Origin: CAZHHH01 sp052400685
Lineage (GTDB): Bacteria; Bacteroidota; Bacteroidia; Bacteroidales; Marinilabiliaceae
Length of the DNA stretch: 64,000 nucleotides
Strand: one strand, 5' to 3'
Assembly (NCBI GenBank): GCA_052400685.1
Contig: JBQTGJ010000002.1
In this document: positions 17,406 through 26,103 of the stretch, piece after piece
Layout of the letters: each line of letters opens with the position of its first letter
Position numbering within the stretch: position 1 is the first letter of the stretch
Notes under the pieces: model-generated
What the model was told of the DNA's origin: nothing
What the model saw: only the letters and a program-made list of their open reading frames with translations
The model's database searches: none
Made by a program: the position numbers and the translations under genes

Positions 17406-18539
17406 ATGAACCTAATTAACCTAACGATAACCGAATATATATTGCCAGGCCTGCTCTTTTTTACCTGGCTGCAACAAATGCTGTTTCTAATTATTCGCGT
17501 CAGACCGTTGGCTTTTTTTAAGGCAAAATCACCCGAAAAGGAGATTACAGCGGCAGCGTCCGTCATTATATGTGCCAAAAACGAAGCCGAAAATCTAAAA
17601 AATTTCCTACCAGGAATTCTAACGCAGGATTATCCTGACTATAAGGTTATTGTAGTAAACGACTGTTCGGAAGACGATACCGAAATGGTTTTGGCCACCT
17701 TAAAAATAAAATATCCAAATCTTTATTATACCAATATTCCGCTTGACCGGAAATTTTCACACGGGAAAAAACTGGCATTAACCATTGGCGTAAAAGCGGC
17801 GACCAGTGAATACCTTGTATTAACCGATGCCGACTGCCGCGTTACCGGGCCAAACTGGCTACGCGGGATGATGCAAGGATTTGTGCACCCTGAAACAGAA
17901 CTGGTGCTGGGATTTGGCCCCTATGAAAAAAGCAAAGGTTTCACAAACCTATTAACGCGTTACGATACGTTCTACACGGCTATTCAGTACCTGGGTTTTG
18001 CATTAAGTGGAAAACCATACATGGGTGTAGGGCGAAATCTGGCCTACAAAAAAGAACTATTCATTAAAAATAAAGGACTTCAGAGCCACCATCATTTAGC
18101 ATCGGGCGACGACGACCTGTTTGTACGCGATACAGCCACCAAAAAAAATACCGCAGTCGTAATTAATCATGAAGCTCAGACCATATCTGTTCCGCCGACG
18201 TCACTCACACAATGGAAAGAACAGAAATCAAGACACCTTACCACTTCAGTCCATTACAAAAAAAACATAAAATGGCGTCTTGCCATGGAGCCATTCTGTC
18301 GATTAATTTTTTGGGCCATAAGTATCGGTTTAATAATTTTTAATACATTTGTCTGGATTGCCGCAGGAGCGATATTTTTAAAAACAGTTACACAATTGTT
18401 TTTATGGGGAAGAGTGAGCCGTCAGTTAAATCAACCCAAAATTAACCGTGCCGTTATTCTTTTTGAATGGCTTCACCCTCTAATATTGCTTTGGGCACTC
18501 ACTGGTAATTCTCGAAGAAATAAAAAACGATGGAAATAA
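17406..18539 (+). CDS. Membrane glycosyltransferase, family 2
   Basis: A 377-aa GT-A type glycosyltransferase, predicted to act on envelope or surface glycans. An N-terminal transmembrane helix (about 8-27) is followed by the GT2 domain: SVIICAKNEAENLKNFLPG (about 54-72), VIVVNDCSEDDTEMVL (nucleotide binding), LVLTDADCRV (DxD metal site), then ASGDDDLFVRDTA and a QxxRH-like WKEQKSRHLTTS. Two to three C-terminal helices (about 300-370) complete it, giving the overall layout of processive or polyprenyl-linked GT2 enzymes. Its last 10 bp overlap the start of the sigma-factor gene, so they are translationally linked. Donor and acceptor are unknown. Confidence 0.85.
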   Translation: MNLINLTITEYILPGLLFFTWLQQMLFLIIRVRPLAFFKAKSPEKEITAAASVIICAKNEAENLKNFLPGILTQDYPDYKVIVVNDCSEDDTEMVLATLKIKYPNLYYTNIPLDRKFSHGKKLALTIGVKAATSEYLVLTDADCRVTGPNWLRGMMQGFVHPETELVLGFGPYEKSKGFTNLLTRYDTFYTAIQYLGFALSGKPYMGVGRNLAYKKELFIKNKGLQSHHHLASGDDDLFVRDTATKKNTAVVINHEAQTISVPPTSLTQWKEQKSRHLTTSVHYKKNIKWRLAMEPFCRLIFWAISIGLIIFNTFVWIAAGAIFLKTVTQLFLWGRVSRQLNQPKINRAVILFEWLHPLILLWALTGNSRRNKKRWK

Positions 18540-19135
18540 ATCCCAATCTGTCAGATAAAGCCAGGTATGATTTAGAATTAGTAAGCAAGGCGGTTGAAGG
18601 TGATCAAAAAGCATATGCGGAATTGATGGCTCGCTATAAAGATGCCATTTATTTTATGCTGCTAAAAATGATTAATAACAAGACTGATGCCGAAGATTTA
18701 ACCATTGAGGCATTTGGCAAAGCATTCAAAAATTTGGAACAATATTCACCAAATTACGCTTTCAGCACTTGGTTATTCAAAATAGCTTCCAACAATTGCA
18801 TTGACTATTTACGAAAAAAACGCACCAATCATATTTCCATTGACAGCACCCTTTCACCGGAAAAAAATTATGAACCTCAGGTTCATTTGCGTGATGAAGC
18901 TCCAGATCCGGAAGAAACCCTAATAAAAGAACAAAAGGTTATATTGATGCGCACGGTGGTACGAAAATTAAAACCACGATACCGCACACTTATTGAGCTT
19001 CGCTATTTCAAGGAATATTCTTATGAAGAAATATCTGAAGAACTAGGTTTACCTCTGGGCACCGTAAAAGCCCAGCTTTTCAGAGCACGCGAACTTCTTT
19101 TCAACACCTTAAAAAACACCGACGCCAAGCATTAA
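18530..19135 (+). CDS. ECF-type RNA polymerase sigma factor
   Basis: A 201-aa sigma-70 family factor with region 2 (LMARYKDAIYFMLLKMINNKTDAEDLTIEAFGKAFKNL, then FSTWLFKIASNNCIDYLRKKR) and region 4 (PRYRTLIELRYFKEYSYEEISEELGLPLGTVKAQLFRARELL). It lacks regions 1 and 3, as ECF factors do. Its ATG is inside the end of the glycosyltransferase gene, and rsmG follows after about 30 bp. No anti-sigma factor (FecR or zinc-binding type) is adjacent, so it is not a PUL-style ECF21 unit; it more resembles the broadly conserved SigW/RpoE-like housekeeping ECF of Bacteroidota. Regulon unknown. Confidence 0.9.
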   Translation: MEINPNLSDKARYDLELVSKAVEGDQKAYAELMARYKDAIYFMLLKMINNKTDAEDLTIEAFGKAFKNLEQYSPNYAFSTWLFKIASNNCIDYLRKKRTNHISIDSTLSPEKNYEPQVHLRDEAPDPEETLIKEQKVILMRTVVRKLKPRYRTLIELRYFKEYSYEEISEELGLPLGTVKAQLFRARELLFNTLKNTDAKH

Positions 19136-19165
19136 TCTTTAATATTTATCGGTTCTATTTATACC

Positions 19166-19786
19166 ATGGAGGTGATTCAGAAATATTTTCCCGGATTGAC
19201 AGACGAACAAATCAACCATTTTAGTCGATTGAAAGACATTTATTCAGACTGGAATCAGCAGATAAATGTTATTTCACGAAAAGATATGGCAAATTTTTAC
19301 GAACATCATGTGCTGCATTCGCTTGCAATTGGTCTTTTCATAAAATTCTCTCCGGGAACAACAATTATTGATGTAGGAACCGGTGGTGGTTTTCCTGGCC
19401 TCCCATTGGCTATTATGTTTCCTGAAGTCAACTTTACGCTTATCGATTCAATTGGTAAAAAAATAAAAGTAGTTAAAGCAGTAGCCGCGACCCTGCACCT
19501 GAAAAATGTAACAGCACTTCAAACCAGAGCCGAAAACTACAAAGGACAGTTTGATTTCATTGTTAGCCGGGCTGTTACAACACTGCCCGAATTCTATAAA
19601 CAAACACAACATTTGGTCTCACCCAAACAAAAAAATGCCATTACCAATGGCATACTATATTTAAAAGGAGGTGATTTGACCGACGAAATCAATCCATTTA
19701 AAAGTAGAATTTCATCAACCAGATTGAGCGATTACTTTGACGAGCCTTTCTTTAGTACAAAAAAAATTCTGCACCTCTCCTTTTAA
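19166..19786 (+). CDS. rsmG: 16S rRNA (guanine-527-N7)-methyltransferase
   Basis: SAM-dependent methylation of G527 in the 530 loop of 16S rRNA. The 206-aa protein begins with the typical YFPGLTDEQINHFSRLKDIYSDWNQQINVISRKD, then FYEHHVLHSLAI, the SAM-binding motif IIDVGTGGGFPGLPLAIMFP at about 70-89, LIDSIGKKIKVV, and the catalytic region VSRAVTTLPEF. Length is that of the family. It sits between the sigma factor and rpmH in the same direction. Confidence 0.95.
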   Translation: MEVIQKYFPGLTDEQINHFSRLKDIYSDWNQQINVISRKDMANFYEHHVLHSLAIGLFIKFSPGTTIIDVGTGGGFPGLPLAIMFPEVNFTLIDSIGKKIKVVKAVAATLHLKNVTALQTRAENYKGQFDFIVSRAVTTLPEFYKQTQHLVSPKQKNAITNGILYLKGGDLTDEINPFKSRISSTRLSDYFDEPFFSTKKILHLSF

Positions 19787-19814
19787 CTAATACACTAAAA
19801 AATAAAACACAATG

Positions 19815-19846
19815 TTTGGGTTTAAATAAAAAAAACTCTATTTTTG
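19815..19846 (+). promoter_or_regulatory. Promoter of rpmH
   Basis: TTTG at 19815-19818, 20 bp, then TATTTTTG at 19839-19846: a textbook match to the Bacteroidota TTTG / TAnnTTTG promoter. The leader before the ATG at 19894 is about 40 nt. Confidence 0.75.
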
Positions 19847-19893
19847 CCAACCAAAATCAGAAAAGCACACTAACAAGATAAAAAGATATTAAG

Positions 19894-20052
19894 ATGAAAC
19901 GTACATTTCAACCCTCCAACCGGAAAAGAAGAAACAAACACGGTTTCCGTAGCCGGATGGCATCAGCTAATGGTCGTCGTGTTTTGGCATCAAGACGTGC
20001 CAAAGGAAGAAAAAAACTGACCGTTTCCAGCGAGAAAAAGCATAAAGCCTAA
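19894..20052 (+). CDS. rpmH: 50S ribosomal protein L34
   Basis: A 52-aa very basic protein of the large ribosomal subunit. It reads MKRTFQPSNRKRRNKHGFRS and continues with RMASANGRRVLASRRAKG, the diagnostic L34 core, ending in a Lys-rich tail (KKLTVSSEKKHKA). It has its own promoter (19815-19846) and a strong terminator (20074-20109), so it is a single-gene unit. The usual rnpA/dnaA neighbours of rpmH are absent here, which is normal in Bacteroidota. Confidence 0.97.
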   Translation: MKRTFQPSNRKRRNKHGFRSRMASANGRRVLASRRAKGRKKLTVSSEKKHKA

Positions 20053-20073
20053 ATAACAGAGGCTTCGTAATAC

Positions 20074-20109
20074 AAAAAAAGACTTCCTTTTGTAGGGAGT
20101 CTTTTTTTT
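20074..20109 (+). terminator. Rho-independent terminator of rpmH
   Basis: AAAAAGACTTCC pairs with GGGAGTCTTTTT, followed by a long T run. Confidence 0.9.
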
Positions 20110-20152
20110 GTTTGGTAGACAAGAGAATCAACGACAATTAAAGATTTTGTAT

Positions 20153-20160
20153 TACTTTTG
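20153..20160 (+). promoter_or_regulatory. -7 box upstream of the PASTA-domain gene
   Basis: TACTTTTG is a perfect TAnnTTTG. It includes the TTG at 20158 that would otherwise serve as an upstream start codon, so it supports the ATG at 20185 as the true start. Confidence 0.45.
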
Positions 20161-20184
20161 AAAACCATCAAAAAAATTACATCT

Positions 20185-21060
20185 ATGTTTCACTGGAAAA
20201 ATCTCATCGACAAAACCATCTGGAAACACATAGCCATTATTACCAGCTCAGGCTTCTTACTACTGATTGTTATTTTTATATTTTTACAAATATATACCCG
20301 TCACGGGCAAGGCAATGCGGTACCTGATTTTACGGGGCTTACTGAAACACAGTTCCAGCATCTGGTTCACTCTAATCACCTCAGATACACCATCATCGAC
20401 TCCGTACATTTAAGCAATACCCCCAAAGGAATTGTTGTTGAACAAGTGCCCCGCGCCGGCGAAAAAGTGAAGCAAAACCGTCGGATGTTCTTTACCATCA
20501 ATGCCTGGTCAGAAGAGAAGGTAACAGTTCCCGATGTTCTTGATTACAGTTTACGCGAAGCCAAGGTCCTGGTTGAATCATACGGACTCGTAGTTGGCGA
20601 TCTCATTTATATCCCCTCTGAATTCACCAATTTGGTTCTGGGTCAACATGTAAATGGCAAACCAGTCTCCCCCGGCACATTATTACCTCGTGGCACCAGT
20701 ATTGATTTGCTGGTTGGGCGTGGATTAAGCAATGAAACAACAGCAGTGCCTCATTTGGTTGGCATGAAGCTCCCGGAAGCACGGCACACCGCCCAAAGCG
20801 TCTATCTCAATATCGGATCAACCATATATGATTCGACTATTGTTACGGGAACAGACACCCTAAAAGCATTTATCTGGCAACAAAATCCGCCTTCACACAA
20901 AGGGTTTGTTCAACGTCTGGGGGCCTCAATCGATGTTTGGCTAACCACCGATTCAACACTAATGGAAGCCGATGAACCGGAAATCCCGACAGAGTTAATT
21001 CCTGATAACGCAATGCCAAACACCCCACCCTCCACATCAATCGAGGATGAATTATTTTAA
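20185..21060 (+). CDS. PASTA-domain membrane protein
   Basis: A 291-aa protein anchored by one N-terminal transmembrane helix (about residues 17-36, IAIITSSGFLLLIVIFIFLQ), with the rest outside the cytoplasm. Three PASTA domains follow at about 45-110 (VPDFTGLTETQFQHLV), 112-180 (VPDVLDYSLREAKVLVE) and 185-258 (VPHLVGMKLPEARHTAQ). PASTA domains bind peptidoglycan or beta-lactams in other proteins; here no kinase or penicillin-binding domain is attached. The neighbours rluD-like and ddl are consistent with a cell-wall link. The frame is open to a TTG at 20158, but that codon is part of a promoter -7 box, so the ATG at 20185 is chosen. Confidence 0.85.
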   Translation: MFHWKNLIDKTIWKHIAIITSSGFLLLIVIFIFLQIYTRHGQGNAVPDFTGLTETQFQHLVHSNHLRYTIIDSVHLSNTPKGIVVEQVPRAGEKVKQNRRMFFTINAWSEEKVTVPDVLDYSLREAKVLVESYGLVVGDLIYIPSEFTNLVLGQHVNGKPVSPGTLLPRGTSIDLLVGRGLSNETTAVPHLVGMKLPEARHTAQSVYLNIGSTIYDSTIVTGTDTLKAFIWQQNPPSHKGFVQRLGASIDVWLTTDSTLMEADEPEIPTELIPDNAMPNTPPSTSIEDELF

Positions 21061-21086
21061 AAAAGCAGACCAAGCAGCCAACCAGA

Positions 21087-22169
21087 ATGAATGATAGAGA
21101 AGAAAGTTATGATTTGTTGGACGAGCCTGATTTTTCGGAAAACAATGATGCATCGGAAAATGGTTTACAATACGAGCACCATCGGTTTATAGCCGATAGC
21201 GGTCAAAACCTGCTTCGCATTGATAAATTTCTGGTCAATCGGATAGAAAATGCCTCCCGTAATAAGATACAGGAAGCTGCCGATGCCGGCTGCATTCTGG
21301 TAAATGAGAAACCAGTAAAATCAAATTATCGGGTAAAGCCCAATGACATTATTTCAATTGTAATGTCGTACCCGCCGCGCGAAATACAAATCATTCCGGA
21401 AGACATCCCGCTAAATATTGTTTACGAAGACGATGCAGTCATCATCGTTAATAAAAAACCGGGTATGGTAGTTCACCCGGGGCACGGCAATTACACAGGC
21501 ACACTGGTCAATGCGCTGGCATGGCATTTTAAAGATCAGCCATGGTTCAACGCCGATGATCCGCGCCCGGGATTGGTGCACCGCATCGACAAAGACACCT
21601 CAGGCCTTTTAGTAATTGCTAAAACAGAAGCAGCAAAAATTCATTTGTCCGGTCAATTTTTTAATAAAACAAGTACACGTACCTATCAGGCAATTGTTTG
21701 GGGCACGCCACCCGAAGAAGAAGGTACCATAACCGGGCATATAGGCCGTAGCGTCCGCGATCGCAAGCAAATGGCTGTATACCCCGACGGTGACTACGGG
21801 AAGCACGCAGTGACCCATTACCGAATACTGGAACGCCTGAGCTATGTAACACTCGTTGAGTGCCGACTGGAAACGGGGCGCACACATCAAATCAGGGCTC
21901 ATTTTAAATATATTGGGCATCCACTGTTCAATGACGAACGCTATGGTGGTCATCAAATTCTAAAAGGAACCACTTTCAGTAAATACAAACAATTTGTTGA
22001 AAACTGTTTTGCGGTTTTGCCACGACAGGCTCTGCATGCCAAAACGCTTGGTTTCATCCATCCCGTTACCGGGAAATACGTCGAATTCGACTCAGAGTTA
22101 CCTACCGACATGGTTGCTGCCATCGAAAAATGGCGTCATTACATATCGGGAAGAGATGTTGAAGAATAG
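21087..22169 (+). CDS. RluD-family 23S rRNA/tRNA pseudouridine synthase
   Basis: Converts uridine to pseudouridine in structured RNA, probably in 23S rRNA. The 360-aa protein has an acidic N-terminal tail, an S4 RNA-binding domain (about 40-105, LLRIDKFLVNRIENASRNKIQEA), and the RluA-type catalytic domain with HRIDKDTSGLLVIAKT (catalytic Asp), GRTHQIRAHF and RQALHAKTLGF. S4 plus this signature points to RluD rather than RluA or RluC, but the exact uridines cannot be read from sequence. It starts 26 bp after the PASTA gene and is probably co-transcribed with it. Confidence 0.92.
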   Translation: MNDREESYDLLDEPDFSENNDASENGLQYEHHRFIADSGQNLLRIDKFLVNRIENASRNKIQEAADAGCILVNEKPVKSNYRVKPNDIISIVMSYPPREIQIIPEDIPLNIVYEDDAVIIVNKKPGMVVHPGHGNYTGTLVNALAWHFKDQPWFNADDPRPGLVHRIDKDTSGLLVIAKTEAAKIHLSGQFFNKTSTRTYQAIVWGTPPEEEGTITGHIGRSVRDRKQMAVYPDGDYGKHAVTHYRILERLSYVTLVECRLETGRTHQIRAHFKYIGHPLFNDERYGGHQILKGTTFSKYKQFVENCFAVLPRQALHAKTLGFIHPVTGKYVEFDSELPTDMVAAIEKWRHYISGRDVEE

Positions 22170-22391
22170 ATAATATCAGACGCGCTTTCAAAATGTTCAT
22201 TTACAACAAGAAACCCCAATTTCACAAATTTCAAAAGCCTCAAAAATAACGCTTTATAATCTGCCATCGGGATATCCGGACAGGCACAAAGCAAGACGGC
22301 GGCAAAAAAGATTTTCTTTTTGCGGCACACACAATTCAAAAACCAACTACTTTAGCTAATTCAAAAAATATCTGTGTTAACTATTGAGATT

Positions 22392-23372
22392 ATGGATCGG
22401 AAAAATATTGCTATTGTTTACGGAGGTTACTCATCCGAAGAAATTATAAGTCGTAAAAGCGCCGATGGGGTATCATCGTTCATCGACACTTCAAAATACA
22501 ACGTATATCCACTACTGATAACGGCTGATAAATGGAGCGTGGTTAAAAACAATCAGGAAATGCCGGTTAACAAATCGGATTTCACAATTACCGAAAATGG
22601 GGAAACCGTAAAATTCGACTGTGCCTATATTACAATACACGGCACACCCGGCGAAGACGGGCAACTTCAGGGCTATCTGAAAATGCTCAATATTCCACAT
22701 ACCACCTGCGACGTTATGGCCGCATCACTCACCTTCAATAAATACATTTGCAACCAATTATTAAAAAACTTCGGAATACTGGTGGGTAACTCGGCCCTGA
22801 TACGCAAAGGAAAAGCGTATACAATTGACCACATAGCCAAAACCACAGGATTTCCGTGCTTCGTTAAACCCAACGCCGGTGGATCAAGCTTTGGTGTAAC
22901 AAAAGTAAAAAACATTGAACAGCTCGAACCAGCCATTCAAAAAGCTTTTACCGAAAGCGATGAAGTAATTGTTGAACAATTTATAGAAGGGACAGAAGTA
23001 ACCTGCGGCATCTACAAAACACGCGAAAAGACAGAGATTCTGCCATTGACAGAAGTGGTCAGTAAAAATGAATTTTTTGATTTTGAGGCAAAATACACCG
23101 CAGAAAAAGTAACGGAAATAACACCTGCCCGCATAAATAAAGAACTAACACTCAGCATACAGACAGAGACTTCGAAAATATATGACTTATTAAATTGCAA
23201 AGGATTTATCAGAGCTGACTACATCATTAGCAATGACAAAGTGTTTTTATTGGAGATAAATACAACGCCAGGCATGACGCCAACCAGTTTTATTCCTCAG
23301 CAAATAAAGGCCAAAGGGCTCGACATAAAGCAAGTATTCTCCGAAATTATAGAAGATGCAATCAAACGATAG
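22392..23372 (+). CDS. ddl: D-alanine--D-alanine ligase
   Basis: Makes the D-Ala-D-Ala dipeptide for peptidoglycan. The 326-aa ATP-grasp enzyme has IAIVYGGYSSEEIISRKSA at the start, IHGTPGEDGQLQGYLKMLNIPHTT, the ATP-binding loop KPNAGGSSFGVTKV, EQFIEGTEVTCG, and the metal/ATP region FLLEINTTPGMTPTSFIPQQ. The ATG at 22392 (MDRKNIAIV) is taken as start; a GTG at 22374 gives six unlikely extra residues. Tyr in the usual omega-loop position is not clearly assignable by eye. It follows the rluD-like gene after about 220 bp and ends in a strong terminator. Confidence 0.95.
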   Translation: MDRKNIAIVYGGYSSEEIISRKSADGVSSFIDTSKYNVYPLLITADKWSVVKNNQEMPVNKSDFTITENGETVKFDCAYITIHGTPGEDGQLQGYLKMLNIPHTTCDVMAASLTFNKYICNQLLKNFGILVGNSALIRKGKAYTIDHIAKTTGFPCFVKPNAGGSSFGVTKVKNIEQLEPAIQKAFTESDEVIVEQFIEGTEVTCGIYKTREKTEILPLTEVVSKNEFFDFEAKYTAEKVTEITPARINKELTLSIQTETSKIYDLLNCKGFIRADYIISNDKVFLLEINTTPGMTPTSFIPQQIKAKGLDIKQVFSEIIEDAIKR

Positions 23373-23380
23373 ATCATAAA

Positions 23381-23418
23381 AAAAGTGTATCCTTTTACAT
23401 TAACAGGGATACACTTTT
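23381..23418 (+). terminator. Terminator between ddl and the convergent gene
   Basis: AAAAGTGTATCC pairs with GGATACACTTTT across a 13-nt loop. A/T tracts on both sides allow it to act in both directions. Confidence 0.85.
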
Positions 23419-23461
23419 AGAGGTCACCAGGGACTGGTCAGCTATACCATCAGGTTTCTGA

Positions 23462-24073
23462 TTACTTTTCGAATTCATAATTAAAAACATCTTCACCTGA
23501 AACAAAACTTACGACATAATCACCTTTTGGAAGAGTTGCGACATTAAACTTTGCAGAATAAGTTAACTCGGCAGGTATTTCAGCATTGTAGAGAACAACA
23601 CCAGACTTATCTTCCATTTTAACTCGCATATCGTTACCATAACGATTTAGGTGACTGATAAAAACCATGTCATCTTTACTCCAGATTTTAACATCTTCTG
23701 CTGCAACATCTGTATTTTCGGAAGCCCCAGTGTTAAGCGCACCATTCTTCACTTCAAAAGATGTTTCAAAAGCTCCGGCTGACTTACTTTTAACACGTAC
23801 AGTATAAGCACCGTCGTAAAGCTGAGAAAAATCAAAAACCTTTGAATAAACTTCACTGCCTGAAATGCGACCACTGTTATAAATTACATCACCATAGGCG
23901 CCAGTTATAGAAACGGAATAAACATCAGAAGCAGCAGGCTTGGCAGAAATCAAAGTATACCCGGTCTTCAAATAAGGCAACACCGAAATATCCCCTTCAG
24001 CGACAGCCGAAAAACTAACAACAAAAGCAGCTGCACCCAGCAACCAACTTTTCATTCCTTTTTTTACATTCAT
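23462..24073 (-). CDS. Small secreted beta-sandwich protein, unknown function
   Basis: A 203-aa exported protein that I cannot assign. MNVKKGMKSWLLGAAAFVVSFSAVA is a signal peptide. The mature part looks like two beta-sandwich repeats with similar endings: YDGAYTVRVKSKSAGAFETSFEV and LPKGDYVVSFVSGEDVFNYEFE, reminiscent of the sorting-domain-like or FN3-like folds common in Bacteroidota secreted proteins, but it is too short for a standard T9SS tail behind a cargo domain. The reading frame is open to 24160, but a perfect promoter at 24137-24167 lies inside that extension, so the ATG at 24073 (or 24076) is the start. Confidence 0.75.
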   Translation of the reverse strand: MNVKKGMKSWLLGAAAFVVSFSAVAEGDISVLPYLKTGYTLISAKPAASDVYSVSITGAYGDVIYNSGRISGSEVYSKVFDFSQLYDGAYTVRVKSKSAGAFETSFEVKNGALNTGASENTDVAAEDVKIWSKDDMVFISHLNRYGNDMRVKMEDKSGVVLYNAEIPAELTYSAKFNVATLPKGDYVVSFVSGEDVFNYEFEK

Positions 24074-24136
24074 CATTAAACAATTTAAATTAGTAATAAA
24101 GTTGTGATAAGAACCTTTGAATGTCAAATCACAGTA

Positions 24137-24167
24137 CAAATATATTTTTGAAATAATCAAGGTGCAA
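24137..24167 (-). promoter_or_regulatory. Promoter of the small secreted protein gene
   Basis: Reading the minus strand, TTG (24165-24167), 20 bp, then TATATTTG (24137-24144): good match to TTTG / TAnnTTTG, about 60 bp before the ATG. Confidence 0.6.
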
Positions 24168-24337
24168 GTTAACGGGGGTAGGTTTAAATATAATTACTAA
24201 TCGTTAACCAACGGGGCTAAAAAATTAGGGGTAACTAACAGAATTTCACTAAATTATTTACACTATGTTAACAATCGAAGGAGTTTTTCAGATCTATCTG
24301 TTTTTGTTAACAAAAACCGGACTCTTTTGTATTAATT

Positions 24338-24466
24338 AAAGTCTGTCTATATCAAAAATCCAAAATCTGCATTATGCCGGCCCTCAAAATGGGCACGGCC
24401 ATAGTAACGTTTAATGTTTTATTTGGACTTTACAGCTCAAACACTAAACTTTATGAACAAGCATTA
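24338..24466. repeat. Member of the GTCTATAAAGTC inverted-repeat family (degenerate)
   Basis: Starts AAAGTCTGTCTATA and ends GGACTTTACAGCTCAAACACT, which resemble the two ends of the better-preserved copies at 41984-42135 and 44191-44271. The internal sequence has diverged. Confidence 0.45.
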
Positions 24467-24525
24467 AATAACCGTTCAAAAAAAGACTAATAAAGAAAGG
24501 GAATTCCCTGCGGGCACAAAATAAG

Positions 24526-24776
24526 TTTCGAAGTGTGCCAGATATCCTTCTAACTGTGCCAGATACTCTTCTAAGTCTGAGAATTTATTTCTAACTGTGC
24601 CAGATGTTCTTCTAAGTGTGCCAGACATCCTTCTAACTATGCCAGATGTTCTTCTAAGTGTGCCAGACATCCTTCTAACTATGCCAGATGCTCTTCTAAG
24701 TCTGCCAGATACTCTTCTAAGTGTGCCAGATGAGCTTCTAAGTCTGAGAATAAGCTTCGAAGTGTGCCACACAGGT
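24526..24776. repeat. 21-bp imperfect tandem repeat array
   Basis: About eleven units of 21 bp with the pattern CTTCTAAGTGTGCCAGAYNYN. Because the period is a multiple of three, both strands stay open through it (heptads like VPDILLS on plus, RRTSGTV on minus), but there is no flanking gene-like sequence. It lies in a 1.1-kb region without genes. Confidence 0.8.
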
Positions 24777-24912
24777 TTCAATGCGTGTCTGATGCGCTTT
24801 GATGATGGTTATACAGGTTTCGATGTGTATAATAGGTACCATGTCGGGAGTCAAAGCGAGCGTGTTCAAAACGCTGAGTCACGCTAAAGTATAAAAGCTA
24901 TATTTTCGCATA

Positions 24913-25065
24913 ATGAGAAAAGAATTTGATTACACCAGGTTTAAGGACGCGGGCCTCCTTCCCTACAATGAATGGCCGATGCGATGGAACGAGTTTTACA
25001 TTATAACATCAATTAAAATTTTCATTCAGAGTCCGGCTATAAAGTTCGACTTCGGCGTTGGCTAA
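24913..25065 (+). CDS. Small open frame, doubtful (50 aa)
   Basis: MRKEFDYTRFKDAGLLPYNE, followed by WPMRWNEFYIITSIK, reads like a gene beginning, then runs into a fragment of the inverted-repeat element (residues 41-50, PAIKFDFGVG). It may be the relic of a gene interrupted by the element. No similarity recognised. Confidence 0.2.
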   Translation: MRKEFDYTRFKDAGLLPYNEWPMRWNEFYIITSIKIFIQSPAIKFDFGVG

Positions 25066-25110
25066 CTCTCAAAACGGTGTTTTACTAAAGTAAACTCATA
25101 TTTTCAGGAC
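25029..25110. repeat. Member of the GTCTATAAAGTC inverted-repeat family (partial)
   Basis: GTCCGGCTATAAAGTTCGACTT is followed by CTCTCAAAACGGTG and AAAGTAAACTCATATTTT, which match the reverse complement of the element at 41984-42135. Confidence 0.45.
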
Positions 25111-25280
25111 ATTGAAAGCCTTGAATTTGAACATTTCTTATCAGTCACATAAGTTTTCGTTCAGACACTTATTAAACCCTTCAACCAATAACAGACAAGC
25201 TGAATAAACAAAAGAGACAGATGAACGTTTCTTTAACACAACAAAATGAACTAATTTACGAAACTTAATAAAATAAGAAC

Positions 25281-25793
25281 ATGGAAAAGAATAATGTAAA
25301 AGTAACCTTTAAAGGCGGAGCCGTAACGCTTTTAGGTAAAGCCCCTAAAGTAGGAGATACAGCTCCTGATTTCACGGTTTTATCCTCCGATCTGGCCCCG
25401 GTCAAGTTATCGGACTATGCAGGGAAAGTGAAAGTAATTGCAGTTTACCCCTCAATAGACACCGGCATTTGTGCGGCTCAAAACCGACGTTTTAATCAGG
25501 AGGCCGACAAACTTAAAGATATCGCCGTCCTCTCAATCTCGGTTGATCTACCTTTTGCTCAGAGTCGTTTTTGTGCAGCTGAAGGCCTTAATAACATCGT
25601 AACCCTTTCGGATCATAAAGACCTTGATTTTGGTTACAAATATGGCTTTGTAATTGAAGAATTGCGACTGCTGGCCCGCGGCACTATTATTATAGGTAAG
25701 GATAATAAAATTAAATATGTAGAGTATGTTCCGGAAATTGCCCAGGAACCTGATTATGACGCGGCTCTTAAAGTAATTAAGGAATTGATATAA
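25281..25793 (+). CDS. tpx: Thiol peroxidase (Tpx-type peroxiredoxin)
   Basis: Reduces hydrogen and lipid peroxides using thioredoxin. The 170-aa protein has the atypical 2-Cys Tpx layout: TFKGGAVTLLGKAPKVGDTAPDF, the peroxidatic SIDTGICAAQNRRFN (Cys about 62), and the resolving Cys in PFAQSRFCAAEGLNNI about 34 residues later. The usual Tpx peroxidatic motif ends TPVC; here it is TGIC, a common variant. It stands alone between repeat-rich spacers with a terminator directly downstream. Confidence 0.95.
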   Translation: MEKNNVKVTFKGGAVTLLGKAPKVGDTAPDFTVLSSDLAPVKLSDYAGKVKVIAVYPSIDTGICAAQNRRFNQEADKLKDIAVLSISVDLPFAQSRFCAAEGLNNIVTLSDHKDLDFGYKYGFVIEELRLLARGTIIIGKDNKIKYVEYVPEIAQEPDYDAALKVIKELI

Positions 25794-25815
25794 TCTTTTT
25801 GTTCATAGAAGCAGT

Positions 25816-25849
25816 AAATCCGAAGACATCTGTTTTCGGATTTTTTTTT
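25816..25849 (+). terminator. Rho-independent terminator of tpx
   Basis: AAATCCGAA pairs with TTCGGATTT, followed by a run of nine or more T. Confidence 0.9.
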
Positions 25850-26103
25850 GAGCAAAAGAGACTAAAAACACCTGCGCCTAACCTTCTGAGATACACGCGA
25901 TATAAAGTCGGGCTGAAAAATAGAACAACGGTCATTATGACAACTCTAAAAATTATCATTTTAAGGAAGGAAGCTCACATCTTTCAAGGGCCATGACGAA
26001 CCGGCTGGCGAACGGCGCACAGACAGTGAAAATCGGGCATGAGTGTGCCATCTGACCTATAAAAAATGATTTATGCCTGAAATTACCATACACTTCACAA
26101 AAA
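25850..26103. other. Intergenic region without recognised content
   Basis: Together with its flanking terminators this makes a 409-bp gap. I see no coding frame with gene-like features and no repeat family member. Confidence 0.5.

Noticed and set aside
24476..24887. Overlapping open frames on both strands through the 21-bp array
   Set aside because: They exist because the repeat period is a multiple of three. The peptides are pure repeats, with no flanking domain or ribosome-binding site.
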